Below are positions 45,430 to 57,655 of a stretch of 64,000 bases of DNA, piece after piece. This DNA comes from Vandiemenella viatica. Lineage: Eukaryota; Arthropoda; Insecta; Orthoptera; Morabidae. The position numbers and the translations under genes were made by a program. Each line of letters begins with the position of its first letter. Position 1 is the stretch's first letter. Location of the stretch: NCBI GenBank assembly GCA_031002005.1, contig CM061921.1, forward strand, positions 177,328,935 to 177,392,934, given 5' to 3'. Below the pieces are notes generated by a model. The model worked only from the letters and a program-made list of their open reading frames with translations. It searched no databases and was not told the DNA's origin.

Positions 45430-45790
45430 ACTATCTGTTCTAATCTCCCGGTTCGGTAATCCTAGCTATAGCCAATAGTGCCCCAAACCATCATACTAGG
45501 CGTTTGTCCGCTATGCCGCTCGATTGCGGAGGCGTTGGTGGCTTCTGGTCAATGTCGACGCAGTGGTATCCAGCACCCAACATACGTCGCGTGCTCCAAC
45601 ACCGTGGACGAAGCTGCTCTGTGCTGTACGAGCCGCAATGCCAAACCCGTTTCCCGGAGACAAATCATTCAATCACGTGTTTATATTGCGCCCTTTGACG
45701 TCGACGAGGCATACCGGCACTTGTTTGCACGCCTTCGAAAAACCAAAAATACTGGCACAATAAACTGTATATGCTTAGGAAGAATTAAAC
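45430..45790 (-). pseudogene. Tc1-like transposase relic, N-terminal part
   Basis: The minus strand gives AIERHSGQTPSMMVWGTIGY followed by a stop, the conserved xxRHxGxTPGVMVWGAIxY block between the first and second catalytic sites. Upstream are only scrambled pieces. It continues at 43220-43620 on the same strand, after an interruption of about 1.8 kb by the hAT relic. Confidence 0.6.
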
Positions 45791-46254
45791 TGAAAAGAAG
45801 GACTTGCAATCATGAGATACTTTCAGAATAAACGAGTGTCTGGTGCAACATACGGCTTTGTTGGCATACGGGAAGGAACATTCACTAGCTTGAACTTTTT
45901 CGTTGCAGATAATGTTTTTTTAAAAAAACTTAAAATTAAAAAAAAAAATTGGGAAGAAGAAAATTGTACATTTCAAAACAAAGAATTGCAACAGAACACT
46001 GAACATATTTAATCGAGTATGTAACCTGACTAAGATTCAAAAGCGGATATTGTTGGTGTCACCCCTATGAAGACTGTTAAAGTCAACATTGAGTAAAATA
46101 AAAAAAATCTTTAAAACTGTAAATCATGATCTTAACTTGCTCAAATAAACATTTATTCTTATTTACAAAAGCGTTTTTTATTAATAAAATTGCAATATTT
46201 AAAAGATAGCTTAGTAAGCTAGAAATAATTGGTTTCGCAATATCATCTTTCTAG

Positions 46255-48815
46255 CTTTAACAACTGCAAAACTCGGAAATCTCATCTTCAAAATTAATGT
46301 TTAGAGATGCTTCATGTTCAATAGTCAACATGGTAAGATTGTTTAGCATCGTGTTGCTCATTGTTGACCGTAAATAATTTATGATTAATTTTGTTTTAGT
46401 GAAGCTCCTCTCACAAGTAGCAACTGAAACACAAATTATCATAAATAACTTTAGTGCGACCTTGAGATTTAGAACCCAATTCCACGATGAAATTTTAAAA
46501 ATTCTAGAGCTACCCAGTCATTTGTCACTGAAACTGTAACATTAGCTGCTTGTGATTGACTTCTCAACCTTAGTAGTTTTAAAAAATATATATATTTAAT
46601 TGGGAAGCAGCGCACGTGCAGGTTGATAATTTCCGATAATTCATCATAAAAAAAAACAATAAATTTTGATATAGGTATTTTTAATTTCTCCATATTCAGG
46701 TATAGCAATTTGTTTCCTGCACAACCTATAATAATTAAACTACACCAGTTCGGAGGTCGGAACGACTCAGCTGTGTGGGTAGACAATGTGACTAGCTGGC
46801 CCCGTAGAGAGGATACTACAACTACCGAAAAGCTTCTTTCTTAGTCATAGGGGCGAACTTGATTAAGTACTTAAGAGCTCGATGGCAAATTAGTGACTTC
46901 TATGGAAATAAAGAAAGGGGTAAACAGCAACTACTTTTTTTTTTATATAGTACCCTTGCCACAAAACTTAGAGTTATCTTACAATATCCTTTCGACTTTC
47001 AGCTCTCATTGTGAGTCCTGCATCTGTGCCTACTTCAACGGCTATTCGTTTTTTACGACGAACTCTTTGTTCTTTTGGAATGTCGCAGTTAAGTGATTTC
47101 GCTTCAAGAATCAAGCTTTTACTCTGCAATACAATTTGACTGCTATTTTTCTTCTCATTAGTATATCATTCCAAAGGAAAAGATAACAAATAAAAGTAAA
47201 ATTACATACTGCAGGGATAAGATTATGAGTAGCACCTCTAGTCTTGTATGATTACATAATTATTCAATGGTATCCGCAACCTTGGTAGTACTTTTACTGT
47301 GGCATAATGAGCTCCCCAACGCGATCTTGAAAGTCTTAACATGTGATTTGCTGTGTTTAGTAACCACTTCCCAGCGTGGAGAAAAATTTAAAAATAGTTT
47401 CTACAGTTCCGAAAAAATGTTACACAAATACATTTTGTAAAAATGAATGTTGGCCTTATAAATTAAATGAATGATAAGTACATCCAACGAAAACGGCTTT
47501 GCTTTTTGCTTTAATAATGGCTTGTTCTCCTTCACGTACGTCGCTTCATTGTCGTAACCTTGAGAACGACACATCATACAGTCGAAAACATCACTATTAA
47601 GCTTCTTAAAAATTTCATTGTTTAAATCAACGGTTTTTTTTTTCCTTTAAGGCAAAAACATCAAAGGAATACTTCTTTGACTTCCACTTTTATGCTATCA
47701 ATTTTCACAAGACGAATCCTTCCAGACAATTGATTAATATATCAAATGTAGGCCACGATATCAAACACAGTACCTAAAAGTTTTACCAATTTAATTTCAT
47801 CAACAAGCTTAGATTTCACTTGGTTGGATAGGACACTAATTAATTCATATTCTGTATCTGGCGATGTTTGATGATTTATTATGTTCGAAGTCCAAGATTT
47901 GCTCTTTCAGTGCTACATCATATATTTAAAAGTAGTGGGGTCATTTCTAAGAAGTTGCCTGTATTTGTAGAGATATGACCACTGTGTCCACGAAATGTTA
48001 AGTTTTGTTTAGCTAGTAACAAAATTAAATCCAATAATCTAAACGTAAAAACCCTTCCATTTCTGCTTTTCAGTATCAATTACAAGGCTGCTTCATCTAT
48101 TTTTTGTGTGGAATTTTTGCCTTATTTCGAAAAAATCCGCGTTTAATTTATATATATAATGCTTTTGACTTTATGCCTCGTCGAAGTCGAGGCCATCAGA
48201 AGCTGGAAAGGAACAGCAAGGAATTAGGCCATGGCCTATACCACCGCATTCACCTCGAGTGATTTGGGAAAACCCAAATCTGGATGGCCCGAAGATCAGA
48301 ACGTTAACCGTTCACCCACCATGCTCGGTCCCACTTTTAAAGATTTTCCAGATGTTTATTTGTAGTTTCATGGTCTGTCAGTTTAGGATTTCCTTTCCAC
48401 TATTTCTGAAATCCAGTCACAGAAACAGATCTAGTACTAGTATTATTGACAGCAATGCAGATTTTTAGTGACGGAGGAGTATACCACCACCGTTACGGGG
48501 CGTCCATTAACTGCATGGGAGGGAATAGGGGGGGGGGGTCACAGTCACTCGCAATATGTTCTGATTTTCCTTCTCCATTTCTGTGCCTTCAGCATCTTGT
48601 TTGCTTCGTGAAGATGGGTTGACTTCATATTAATTATTCCTTGTATCAAGATGAGAATCAGTTTCTTTTGATGAGCTGTGACTATCATAAGTTTTGTAAC
48701 ATATTTAAAGATGGGTCCAGATATGCTCTGAACTGCAGCAATTTTAGATTGTTTTGCTTTTCTCTGACGAAATCCACGTTTCTTCTTCGATGTAAGGACA
48801 CCTCGAGGCATATTT
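46255..48815 (-). pseudogene. hAT-superfamily (ZMYM1/TTF-type) transposase relic 2, near full length
   Basis: Read down the minus strand: KKKRGFRQRKAKQSK start (48811), a TTF-type zinc-finger piece GNPKLTDHETTNKHLEN (about 48400), the SINE interruption, ILLLAKQNLTFRGHSGHIST then NTGNFLEMTPLLFKY (about 48000), VDLNNEIFKKLNSDVFDCMM then CRSQGYDNEATYV (about 47650), PRWEVVTKHSKSHVKTFKIA (about 47370), and the dimerisation domain VSVATCERSFTKTKLIINYL then RSTMSNTMLNNLTMLTIEHE (46300-46430). Stops and shifts throughout. The order and wording fit ZMYM1-like hAT transposases. Confidence 0.75.
48166..48330 (-). mobile_element. SINE-1 copy inside hAT relic 2, internal deletions
   Basis: The plus strand starts GACTTTATGCCTCGTCGAAG (tail), TCGAGGCCATCAGAAGC, GGAATTAGGCCATGGCC, CTCGAGTGATTTGGGAAAAC, CCAAATCTGGATGGCC, and ends AACGTTAACCGTTCACCCACC. 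The reversed B box is deleted. hAT coding sense is found on both sides. Confidence 0.8.
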
Positions 48816-48857
48816 CACTTTTTGGTACAAACAGCTAAAAACCATTATCCATCAGTA

Positions 48858-49115
48858 TCATGGATGTGGCTCGTGTGGTCGTAATGACCTGGTGTCGGGC
48901 TGCGTAATCCTCGCTTATCGTAGTCACCATTACCTAATCAGGTAATCCACCGGGTTTAACGTGGAGTCCGAACCACTTCACATTACACAGCATGCTGTGA
49001 CAGAGTTGAAGCTCTGATTAATGGCCTTTGAAAATCCCAGTCGAGACATGGATTCGAAGCGGGGATATTTCGGTCTTAAGTTGGACGCCTTAACCACTGA
49101 GCCACCAGACTGCTA
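48858..49115 (-). mobile_element. SINE-2 copy, degraded
   Basis: The plus strand shows CTCGTGTGGTCGTAATGACC, TCACCATTACCTAATCAGG, GGTTTAACGTGGAGTCCGAA, TCACATTACACAGCATGCTG, CAGTCGAGACATGGATTCG (reversed B box) and GCCTTAACCACTGAGCCACC (reversed A box), matching 25635-25835 and 30372-30674. No target duplication recognised. Confidence 0.85.
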
Positions 49116-51229
49116 GCGTGGAGGTGATAATATATTTATTTTTATGTATGTTCTCATTAATATATGCGAAAAATTTACGTAATTTTAATTAAAAAATTAA
49201 TGCTAATGTTCTTTAATTTTCTTAAAGATTAAATGTTTATGTGAAACGCGAAATTCAGATTTTCGCTGGTTTTGAGTTTTATTGTTTGAATAGTCAAGAA
49301 TTAGCATTCAAAATCATATTCGAGAACATCTAAGAGTATTTTCTAATACGTTTATTAATCATTTGACAGATAAAGTAAGAACACCGGTTGTCGCTTCGTT
49401 AAAGAATTTTTGTCGATTTTCGAAGCCACTGATCGTACTAGTTAATAACTGTATTCCAAAATAATTTTCTGTTTCCTGAAAATTTCTGTTTCATTACATA
49501 GCCGTATAGCTGCTTGTAAACTGTGAATGCTAACATATATATTAAAAAAAAAAATGAACCTCTGCATTTCCTCCTACAGTCGACACTGAATTGGACAGAC
49601 TCCCAAAGACGACACATTTTGCGCCTATAGTCGACAGCCTTCCATATCACGAAATACCGTCAGGGTAAAAAAGAACTGTAGATGACCAAAGGAAAGTAAA
49701 CAGAAGCGGAAATAATTCCACACCCAGATGCCCCATAAGTCGTGAGCCCCTGGGGGATGATATATAGTAAGAAAAGCAACTCTACATTTAAAAAAGTAAA
49801 GACCTAGGAATAACTAAAATGCAATCATTTTTATCAAAAAATAATTAAAAAACTGGTCAGATAGTGCAAAAAATGCCTTTGCAATATCTGCCGGCTTTAG
49901 ACGAAGTACTTAGCAAGTGGTTAATTTCACTATCTGCCTTCAAAATAAAAACTGCAGGCTACTAAATACGACATCGTATGTACCGAGGACTGGCGCCACA
50001 TGTAATTTTAGTTTCCTAGCAACACGCCATAGCATATATATATAAATTGTAACCGGCATGAAGGTTCGTTCAGTTTATGATTAAAGCTCAATTTTTAGCG
50101 AGGAATATAAGTTCGTCCCTGTCAGTTTAAGAAACACGTAAGAATTTAGTTACCTATATTCGACAAAGAGGTTGCCCATGATAGAAATATTCTTCTCGTC
50201 TAAACTACGGAAGCCTACGCTTATTTCTTTTACCGTCGTCACATTTGCTTATTCTAGTTCAATAGAAAGCAAGGCAAACTAACATTAATTGAGAGTCAGG
50301 TTAGGCCTACTTATCGACGTTATGTGCTTCCGGCTGTGTTAAACACACGCTCTATAAAAACTGTTTCCCAACGACAGACGGGACATCACCAAACACTTGG
50401 ACCCCGTTCAGTTTGACTTGAAATCTGACTGCGTTTCTGGTTTTGTGCACGTTTTCTGAACCAACGTATTTGCTTAAATTCTAACATGAGACAATTTCAT
50501 TTCGTCTGTGGGTGCACTGTCGACAAAAGGTACGCTTACCTTATGAGCGGTTTTAAAAGAATGTAAATCGGATAGTTAGTAATGTACTCAGTTTATCAAC
50601 TACACGACTCTATCTGATGATAAATTTGAAATTACGAACACGGAAAATAGTTCAAGGTATTTGTGAATCTTAACTTGGAAACTAATTGTATTTAAAAAAA
50701 AAGCAAAAAATGAATAAATAAAAAATTGAATTTCGTGCCACGCATAAAATGTCTGAATTTAATTCTTGACCGGACTGTGGAAATGGAAGCCTAGACTGTG
50801 CGTGTTCCGACATTCACTAGGCTGCTTATTTAAGTGTTACAAGAAAATACAACATTTTTATTTAAATATTTACGAGGAATTACAATTCAACTATGCACTT
50901 ACATTGATTTTAGCAATTTTAGATCACTTCCTTTAATTTCAAGATTTCCTGGCTTCATGCATTAATTGTCGAAGAAAACTTACATTATAGCAACCGCCGC
51001 TCACAAACCAAACAACGATGATGGACGGCAAGTACGACAATTTCGTGGCATTCCTGGAGTCTAAGAGCGATGCTCTCTTTGTTTAAGTGCTCAATGTTGC
51101 CAATAATTGTACACTCCTTTAACGAAAGCGCACTGTGCTCTCGATTGAATTTGAAAAAGCTCAAGATCAACTTAAAAAACAATAAAGATAGGAGTGGTTT
51201 GCCACCAAAGGTTACGGGATGTCTGTCAA

Positions 51230-51247
51230 AAAAAAAAAAAAAAAAAA
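51230..51247. repeat. Short poly(A) tract
   Basis: About 18 A at the end of featureless sequence. Might be a retroposon tail; no body recognised. Confidence 0.6.
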
Positions 51248-51384
51248 TTATCACACTATTTGCCACTATTTAACCCCCGCCCCCTCCCCCCAGATAAGCC
51301 ACTAATTCAAAGACACACCAGAACTAAAACCCACACAATTACTGTTTCTCATAAGAGGGACTTACTGCAGTGAAAATGTTAGAA

Positions 51385-51770
51385 AGAAGAGTAGAACGAC
51401 ATATTCTGTAGGCCATAATTAAAAGTAAAGCACTATAGTACTTGTGAGGTCGCATTTAGATTTCTGTAGTGGGATCCATATCGCAGTGATAGAGAAAGTA
51501 CAAACAAGAGCCGCTCGATTCGATACTGCTTGCTACGGCCCTTACGAAAGTATAACAGAACTGATACGTATATAGATTTGGCTGGTATTGTCTGGCAGAC
51601 AGACGACATCGGTTTCGTTTGATTTCATTGGCGAATATACGAACATCTTCTTTCATTTACGAGTGCGACGTAATATTTCTTCCACCAACCTATTCAGGTC
51701 GTTATGACAAGAGACAGAAGATTAGAGAAATAAGAAGCTTATATGTACAGCGTGCTATTCAGAATTGACG
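51385..51770 (+). pseudogene. LINE reverse transcriptase C-terminal fragment next to the EGF10 exon
   Basis: In shifting frames: VRPHLDFCSGIHIAVIEKVQ, TRAARFDTACYGPY and YESITELIRI, matching LVRPxLEYxxxVWDPYxxxxIxxLEKVQRRAARFVxxxY, then STYSGRYDKRQKIREI, matching the xYxxRxxHxxKxRxI block. Ends about 30 bases before the splice acceptor at 51801-51802. Confidence 0.65.
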
Positions 51771-51802
51771 CGCTCCATAAGGACTAAAGTTTGTGGTTGC
51801 AG

Positions 51803-51958
51803 GTCTGTTATGCCACCTGGACGACGCGTGTACATCGAACCCGTGCCACGCAGACGCCATCTGTGACACGAGCCCCATCAACGGTTCGTACACTTGTTCG
51901 TGCGCCAGTGGCTACAAGGGCGTCGACTGCAGCGAAGATATCGACGAGTGCGAGCAAG
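51803..51958 (+). CDS. N: Notch exon: end of EGF9, EGF10, start of EGF11
   Basis: A 156-bp symmetric phase 1-1 exon. It supplies the last Cys of EGF9 (GLLC), all of EGF10 ([40 protein letters not shown]) and the start of EGF11 (DIDECEQ). EGF10 has the atypical spacing between its third and fourth Cys (about ten residues, with SPINGS) that is characteristic of this repeat in insect and vertebrate Notch, which fixes the register. An O-glucose consensus C1-x-S-x-P-C2 is present (CTSNPC). The O-fucose position in EGF10 is occupied by Ile, so no site. The acceptor is ggttgcag before 51803 and the donor gtgagt from 51959. The exon ends inside EGF11 between Cys1 and Cys2. A LINE fragment ends only about 30 bases upstream of the acceptor. 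Confidence 0.95.
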
Positions 51959-52754
51959 GTGAGTAACTCTGTGACCATCGCTGTTTGCTGTAAGGACAAA
52001 GTTGAATTTTGGCAATTTAAACATTAATTTAGAATTTTTATTACTATTTACGGGCCTTAACATTTTTCTGTGCATATAGCTGTTTATTTCATTTGTCAAC
52101 AGTTTTTTGATTAGTCTTCACTGTAAGAATTGGAACTGAAGAAGGACAAAAGTGTTGTTTGGGAGAGTAGGCTTGAATAGGCTGGCACCGGATTTCAACT
52201 TCTCCCTTTTTTCAGCTCTCATTTAGAATTTCAACATCAGAGTGGTCTATACATACAATATTAATAGCCATACTCCGAAGGCAAGGGTCAAGACTCGAAG
52301 TGTCTGCAATATCTGGTGTCTGGGCGTAGGCGGTTGTTATGGAGAGCGGGGAGATAAAGTGGTTTCCCGTTGACGTCTCCAGAGCAGATGGCCATGATGT
52401 GAATGAGAGATAAAGAACGGATAGGATGAAGCCCAGTGCCGCCACATTCAGGCCATGACAATGGGTCTGCCGAGTTTTACGTCCCATTCGAAGGAAAAAT
52501 CACCATCACTCCATACGCCCAGCTAGGAGGTTTGTGGTTTAACCCAGGACTTTTGGCGCACAATATCGTGATTAGGAATTGTGCGCCATAACATCTCCTA
52601 TACTGTCAGCCAAGTCCATATGATGAAAATTTCTTCTACCACCACGACTCAGACCAGCTAAGCTAACCCCGTATCAGCAACCTTATCCAGAGGGTAAAGC
52701 ATTTAAATTTCGCCAAGGACGGGTCACTCACTTGGACATTGTATGTGTAGCTTC

Positions 52755-52778
52755 TTTTTTTTTTTTTTTTTTTTTTTT
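52755..52778. repeat. Poly(T) tract
   Basis: About 24 T in a row just upstream of the mariner relic. It could be the tail of a minus-strand retroposon; no body is recognised. Confidence 0.6.
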
Positions 52779-52824
52779 GTAAGATTCTCCACATCCGAAG
52801 ATGTAATGCCAATACTATTATACG

Positions 52825-53285
52825 AGGTGTGATTAAAAAAAATACGTGGAATTTCGTTTTTTCTTGTAAAACCGTTTATTTGTTGATACTTTTTCCCCTT
52901 CAGAAATAATACACTCGTTCCAGCGCCTTTTCCAATCTCCGAAGCCTAGAACTCAGTTTCCAGTATGGCCTTAAGCTGCTTCAACGATTCTGTCGTCATC
53001 TCTTCGATGTTGCAAAGTTCGTCCCTGCATAGTTCTTTTCAGTTTTGCAAACAGGAAGAAGTCGCAGGGGTCCATGTCCGGTGAATTGGCCAAAAATTCA
53101 TGAACAAAACATGAAGTGTGAGCAGGTGCATTATCGTTTTACAATTGCCATGAATTGTTTCGGCTCTTTTCTTCCTCTTGGTCACGCAAACGACATACAA
53201 CTTCCAAGTAATAATCCTCGCCGACCGTACAACCTGATGGTTAAAACTCATGATGTGCAGCGGCATTGAAATAATGATAATAATA
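52825..53285 (-). pseudogene. mariner-type transposase relic
   Basis: The minus strand gives YYLEVVCRLRDQEEE, NDNAPAHTSCFVHEFLANSP then DMDPCDFFLFAKLKR and WKRRWNECIISEGE, the standard mariner blocks (YxxVLxRLRxxxRRKRP, HHDNAPAH, LAHSPDLAPCDFFLFxKLK, WxxRWxxCIxxxGxYxEG). Stops and shifts between blocks. The low-coordinate end TACGAGGTGTGATTAAAAA near 52825 looks like the terminal repeat. The N-terminal half is missing. Confidence 0.7.
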
Positions 53286-53659
53286 ATTTTTTTAAGAAAA
53301 AAAAGCACACACATACCTTCGCATTCCATCGAACTTTACGCGCATATTTCGGGTTCATTTTTTTTAAATGGCTTTCTGCCGTTTAGACATACAGCCAGAC
53401 AACCAGCTTTTGCGTCTTATATGATCAACCTGTGTTTGTATGTACTTCTAACTGCTTTATCTGATAATAAAATTTTTTAAAAAAATCATAAGACACAAAC
53501 ACAACACTTACACTTGCCGAGAAAAATTCAAGCACACAGAAGATATGCCATGAAACTTCGTACAAATATACACTATCTTCGATTATGTAAATGATTAGAT
53601 TTGCAATTCTCTGTGAAGGAACAGCCACCAGAATGTATTTGTGTTGTTCGTGTTTAGTG

Positions 53660-54085
53660 TTTTTGCCAGGTCTGATTGGATATATAAGGGGCGTGATCAC
53701 TGTGAAGGACACGGAGATGCCACGTGCACGTGAGACAGCGTTGTCAACACCTGACAGAGACTGAAAGTGCCTCGTGTAGGATCTACATTTTGCGGGCTGG
53801 TTGAACCGTAGAATATCGAAATTTGTGGAGCATTCGGATGTCGTAGTGGAATGTGGCTGACTGCATGTAAACGTGAGGGCAGGCATACTTGTCACATCTG
53901 CGCCTGCCATCCGAGAACTCCCTGCAACATCCTGTCATCACAGTGCCGCCGTGCCTGACTGTTAATGAATGGCGTCGCATTCCGTTCAGCGAAGAATCGC
54001 GGTTCTGCAGTATGGCTGCATCCAGTGTTACTCCCCGCAGAATCAGTGCATGCATTAAGGTGTTAACGCCCACATATCAGGCTCG
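53660..54085 (+). pseudogene. Weak Tc1-like transposase relic
   Basis: The only clear block is CLTVNEWRRIPFSEESRFCS near 53955-54015, resembling NEWRRVLFSDESRF around the first catalytic residue (Asp changed to Glu). Upstream short pieces (RTPCNILSSQCRRA) are less convincing. The long minus-strand frame 53425-53910 is a shadow. Confidence 0.4.
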
Positions 54086-57000
54086 TTAAGAGTAGGTAAA
54101 TGTTGTTAGAAAAAAAGAATGATTAACAGCGATGTTTAAATATAATGCTACTTGCTGACATTTTTATTGTGAGTGCAAATCATTGTCATCATCATCATAT
54201 CATCATCAGTCGTTGAAGTCATTTCTAATAGTATTTCATTTGACTGCAAAACTACATGAAGTCTGCAATTAGATAATGAACGAGGCGCTACTTTCTCTTG
54301 TGTCACTACCTTGACATTCCACTTTAAACACGCCAGTGTACCTTTTTTGTATGGAATATTCACATTCTTCTTTTCCAAGTGCGTAAAATGCGGTTGTATT
54401 AGTTAAAACAGTTCCGCTTAATGTAAGTGAAATTGTTTATCTTATTATCAAATCTTCTTGTCTCAGTTATAGCCATGTTATTTGCACATGGATTGTAATT
54501 CATTCTTCCATTCCGACAGTTTAGGCCTAACGTAGATAAAAAAAAAAATTAACGGCTTGTACCATTAAACGTTAGCAAAACCTTCTTTTTCTATCAAATA
54601 GGAAAAATGCCATAACAGTATCCTTGTTTTTCTAGATCCTTCCTTCTGATAATCGTAGAGACAGATTTCTTTTCTTCCACCTCAGGTTTCCTGATACCTC
54701 TTTACACTACTTATATTATCGTAATTAATAACTATGAAGGATGTGATATGAAATCGGTAGTAATACAAATGCGCGAAAATGGCACTTGTATGAAAATCTG
54801 ACACAGTGTCTCCCATTACTTGCATTACTTGCGTTGTCTCATATACACCCATTTTCTCTTTAAAGTTTAAGTCTTTAAAACTTCTTTCAAGTTTTGTGCT
54901 TATAAAAGGAACCTCTCTTTCAGAAATATCAACATCTATACCATTCAGGTTCTCTGTGTTCCCTCCATTAGTGTTTTCCTTCTTCAGAGCTTAACAGAGA
55001 TTTTCCTGAATCAGTTTTGATGTTAATGCGTCTAATAACTTGTTACAACCGTGTGTCATTAAAAATGGTGTCCTGCATATTATTCGCTACTAATTTTTAA
55101 AGCCTGCTTCGGTCGTGCAAAAAACGAAGGGTTATGGATTGTGTGTTCCCCTTTGAAATACTGAATAATTCGTTCGTTTTTATGTTCCTCGAACACGTAT
55201 ACGTGAAAAGAAATGCATAACAACTCCCACGTAACTTCTTACAAATTTCTCTGCTAAGTTATGATATGTCAGTGTTGCCTATTATTACCACAATAATTAT
55301 CGAAAAAGAAAAATCCGAAGAATGTGGTGTCATTCTTAAATCATCCATACAAGAGAAAAAGAGAGAAAAACTTAATGAATAGTAAGTAAGTAAACAAATT
55401 TAAAGAAAAGATACCGATCACTTGCGGAATTTTGAAATTGAAACTAACAATAAGAATATTAAATTAATGAAAAATAAATAAACGTACATGGTTTGTAACG
55501 AGGTGTTAATTATTTAAATTCTCTGCCAATTATACTTCTTGATGTTTCACCACACATGCCCAACAATACAGCAGAAAGCATTCTCTCACAATATATTACG
55601 TCATATATTATAACTTCATGACTGTCTTGATCAGATGACAGGCTGCTGCTATACAAATGACCCACAAAATAATAAAATTTAGCGTCTTTTTTATTAAACT
55701 GTTCTTTCACATATTGATTCCAATAAAAATGCTTGTTGTTGATTAATATTGCTTGTTAGCTACTTAAACTAACTGAATAATATTGCGCTTCTCCGACAAT
55801 GAGTGCTCGGTGAAGGTAGCAATCTATTAAAATCAGCTTGAAATAGTTTTAAATGATTAAAAATTACTAGGTACTAATTACACGTACTCTGTTCTCAACT
55901 TAACGTTGAACGCGCGTTCATCCAGCATGTTTTCCACTTGTGACAAGACTGGCAAGAGACGCGACTGATGGCTGACTTCCTTGCAGGTAGCGTGTAGAAT
56001 AAGCATCTCTTGGGAGTGCCACTCCAAAACACAACATTGGAAGTGATTTCTTAGATAAGTACCGCTCGCGTAGTCTCTGAATTGCTCAATGTGAAGAAGG
56101 CCATTTGATTTGTTAGAATACGATAATATATAACAATTCGCGGCACATGAAAAACTGAAACTGGAATAAAATAATCAAAAAAGCCGGACAGTTAATTCGT
56201 TGCAATATGTAAAATTTCGCGGCACACCTTTCATCTTCATTTCCTCGCGTTTACTGATAGATACCGTCCATTACTTTTGGTTGGAAGCTAAAAGTCAACC
56301 CGTCGAAATTGGACAAGATTTTATAACTCATTGCAGACTATTGTATATTTTACGCGTTGTGGTTTCTTGAAAACAGGCACAACACCTTGTGGCTTATCAG
56401 TGTCTAGATTTGTGTTCACGACGAATTGGTCCAGGCTACATTTAATATATATGATTCTTCTTACCCGTCGCGTTACAAGTATCTAAAAATAAAAAAAGTG
56501 AATCGTCAGTAGTGGAGATGCGACGGGAATTTCGCGTTGTGTCCTTTTTGAGTAGGTACACTGCGTTCTGACTGTTCTCTGTAAATGCCGTATCGCAAAT
56601 AACGTGTTCAAGAAACCAGAAGGCGCTGTAGTCGCTATTTTCGTTCAATGGGCGTTTTCGGCATTTGGACGTGTGACAATACAGGATTTGTACTTCTTGC
56701 AAAAATTCTAAAATGGATCATCGAATCAAGTGAACGTTTTTGTTCCAAGAACAGATTTTGTTTTGTATTGTGCAAGCATAACAGCGTTAAAATATGAAGT
56801 TACATTTTGCCGATATGTCTTCAAGCGTGTACCTTCGGATGACGATATTTCGACAGTAAAACCAAACGTGTTTTCATAACACAAGAAGACTATTGGATCG
56901 TTAATATATTCCATTTTACTCGATTTTTTTATAAGAACCTTCCGGTTTTTCTTTTGCCTATTACGGTCAAGCTCAAACATTAAAGCAAGTTTGTCTGTTC

Positions 57001-57655
57001 CACAGCGAATCTAACACAAAGAATAACATTAACTAGGTGTACAATTTTCGCAAGTATTCAGTGTGGACCGAAGATTTCTTGTCTTTTAGTATAAACACGG
57101 CATTCTCATTGGTTTCACATTTGAGTGATTTATTACATAGACAGTATTTCTTCACTAACTAGTGGATTTACCACTCTTGCCTAGGGTCTTTCTTTCCACG
57201 TCAGCATTCATTACTGTAGCTACTGTAAAGATTGCGTTTTCTCGAATTAGTAGTCAGCAATACGAATCAAAGAAATTTTGAAGCGTAGTACTTGCCACAA
57301 ATATTTATTTAAAGCTAAAATCGTTATTTCTGCTGCTTCCTAAAACTGTCACTTCCCTATTCTTGCGTCGTTATCACAACGATAAAGCATCAACGCTAGA
57401 AATTAAGAACTTTGCGGAAAGTTGATTTGGAATTCTAGTCACATTTATTTGCATGTGACAGCAACGTTATCCGCTCCTGTCGTTACATTTATTTTGTATT
57501 TTTTTTCCCGTGACAGCATTCACTGGGCCCTAGTTCCCATGCTACCACAATATTTACATACAGTTAAATTATTTTTATAAACTGTGAATTAAATGTTGTA
57601 CGCTATACGGATACGCTAGTAAGATCATCAGTTATGAACAATGATTTGCTTGCAG

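Larger units (their letters stand above)
32654..51802 (+). other. Notch intron between the EGF7-9 and EGF10 exons (19,149 bp)
   Basis: Bounded by donor gtcagt at 32654 and acceptor ending ag at 51802, phase 1. The stretches 32660-36250, 38150-38750, 39775-40740, 41270-43215 and 49120-51380 hold nothing I can name. They include some short internal similarities near 33640-34130 and 35700-35960, a (CA)n-poly(A) tract at 36154-36193, and an A run at 51230-51247. Confidence 0.85.
51959..57655 (+). other. Notch intron between the EGF10 and EGF11-12 exons (5,697 bp)
   Basis: Donor gtgagt at 51959, acceptor ttgcag at 57650-57655, phase 1. A mariner relic and a weak Tc1-like relic lie in its first 2.1 kb, with a run of about 24 T at 52755-52778. 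Between about 54100 and 57650 I recognise no gene or element, only short AT-rich frames and a small CAT-repeat tract near 54185-54210. Confidence 0.85.

Noticed and set aside
53425..53910. 161-codon minus-strand ORF
   Set aside because: No domain recognised; it overlaps a weak Tc1-like relic on plus and has no promoter or second exon. Probably a chance frame.
54420..55000. Possible piggyBac or gypsy relic on minus
   Set aside because: Isolated words resembled transposase fragments but no ordered conserved blocks could be followed.
56442..56980. Two adjacent minus-strand ORFs that could be a small gene
   Set aside because: No recognisable domain, no splice sites linking them and no promoter seen.
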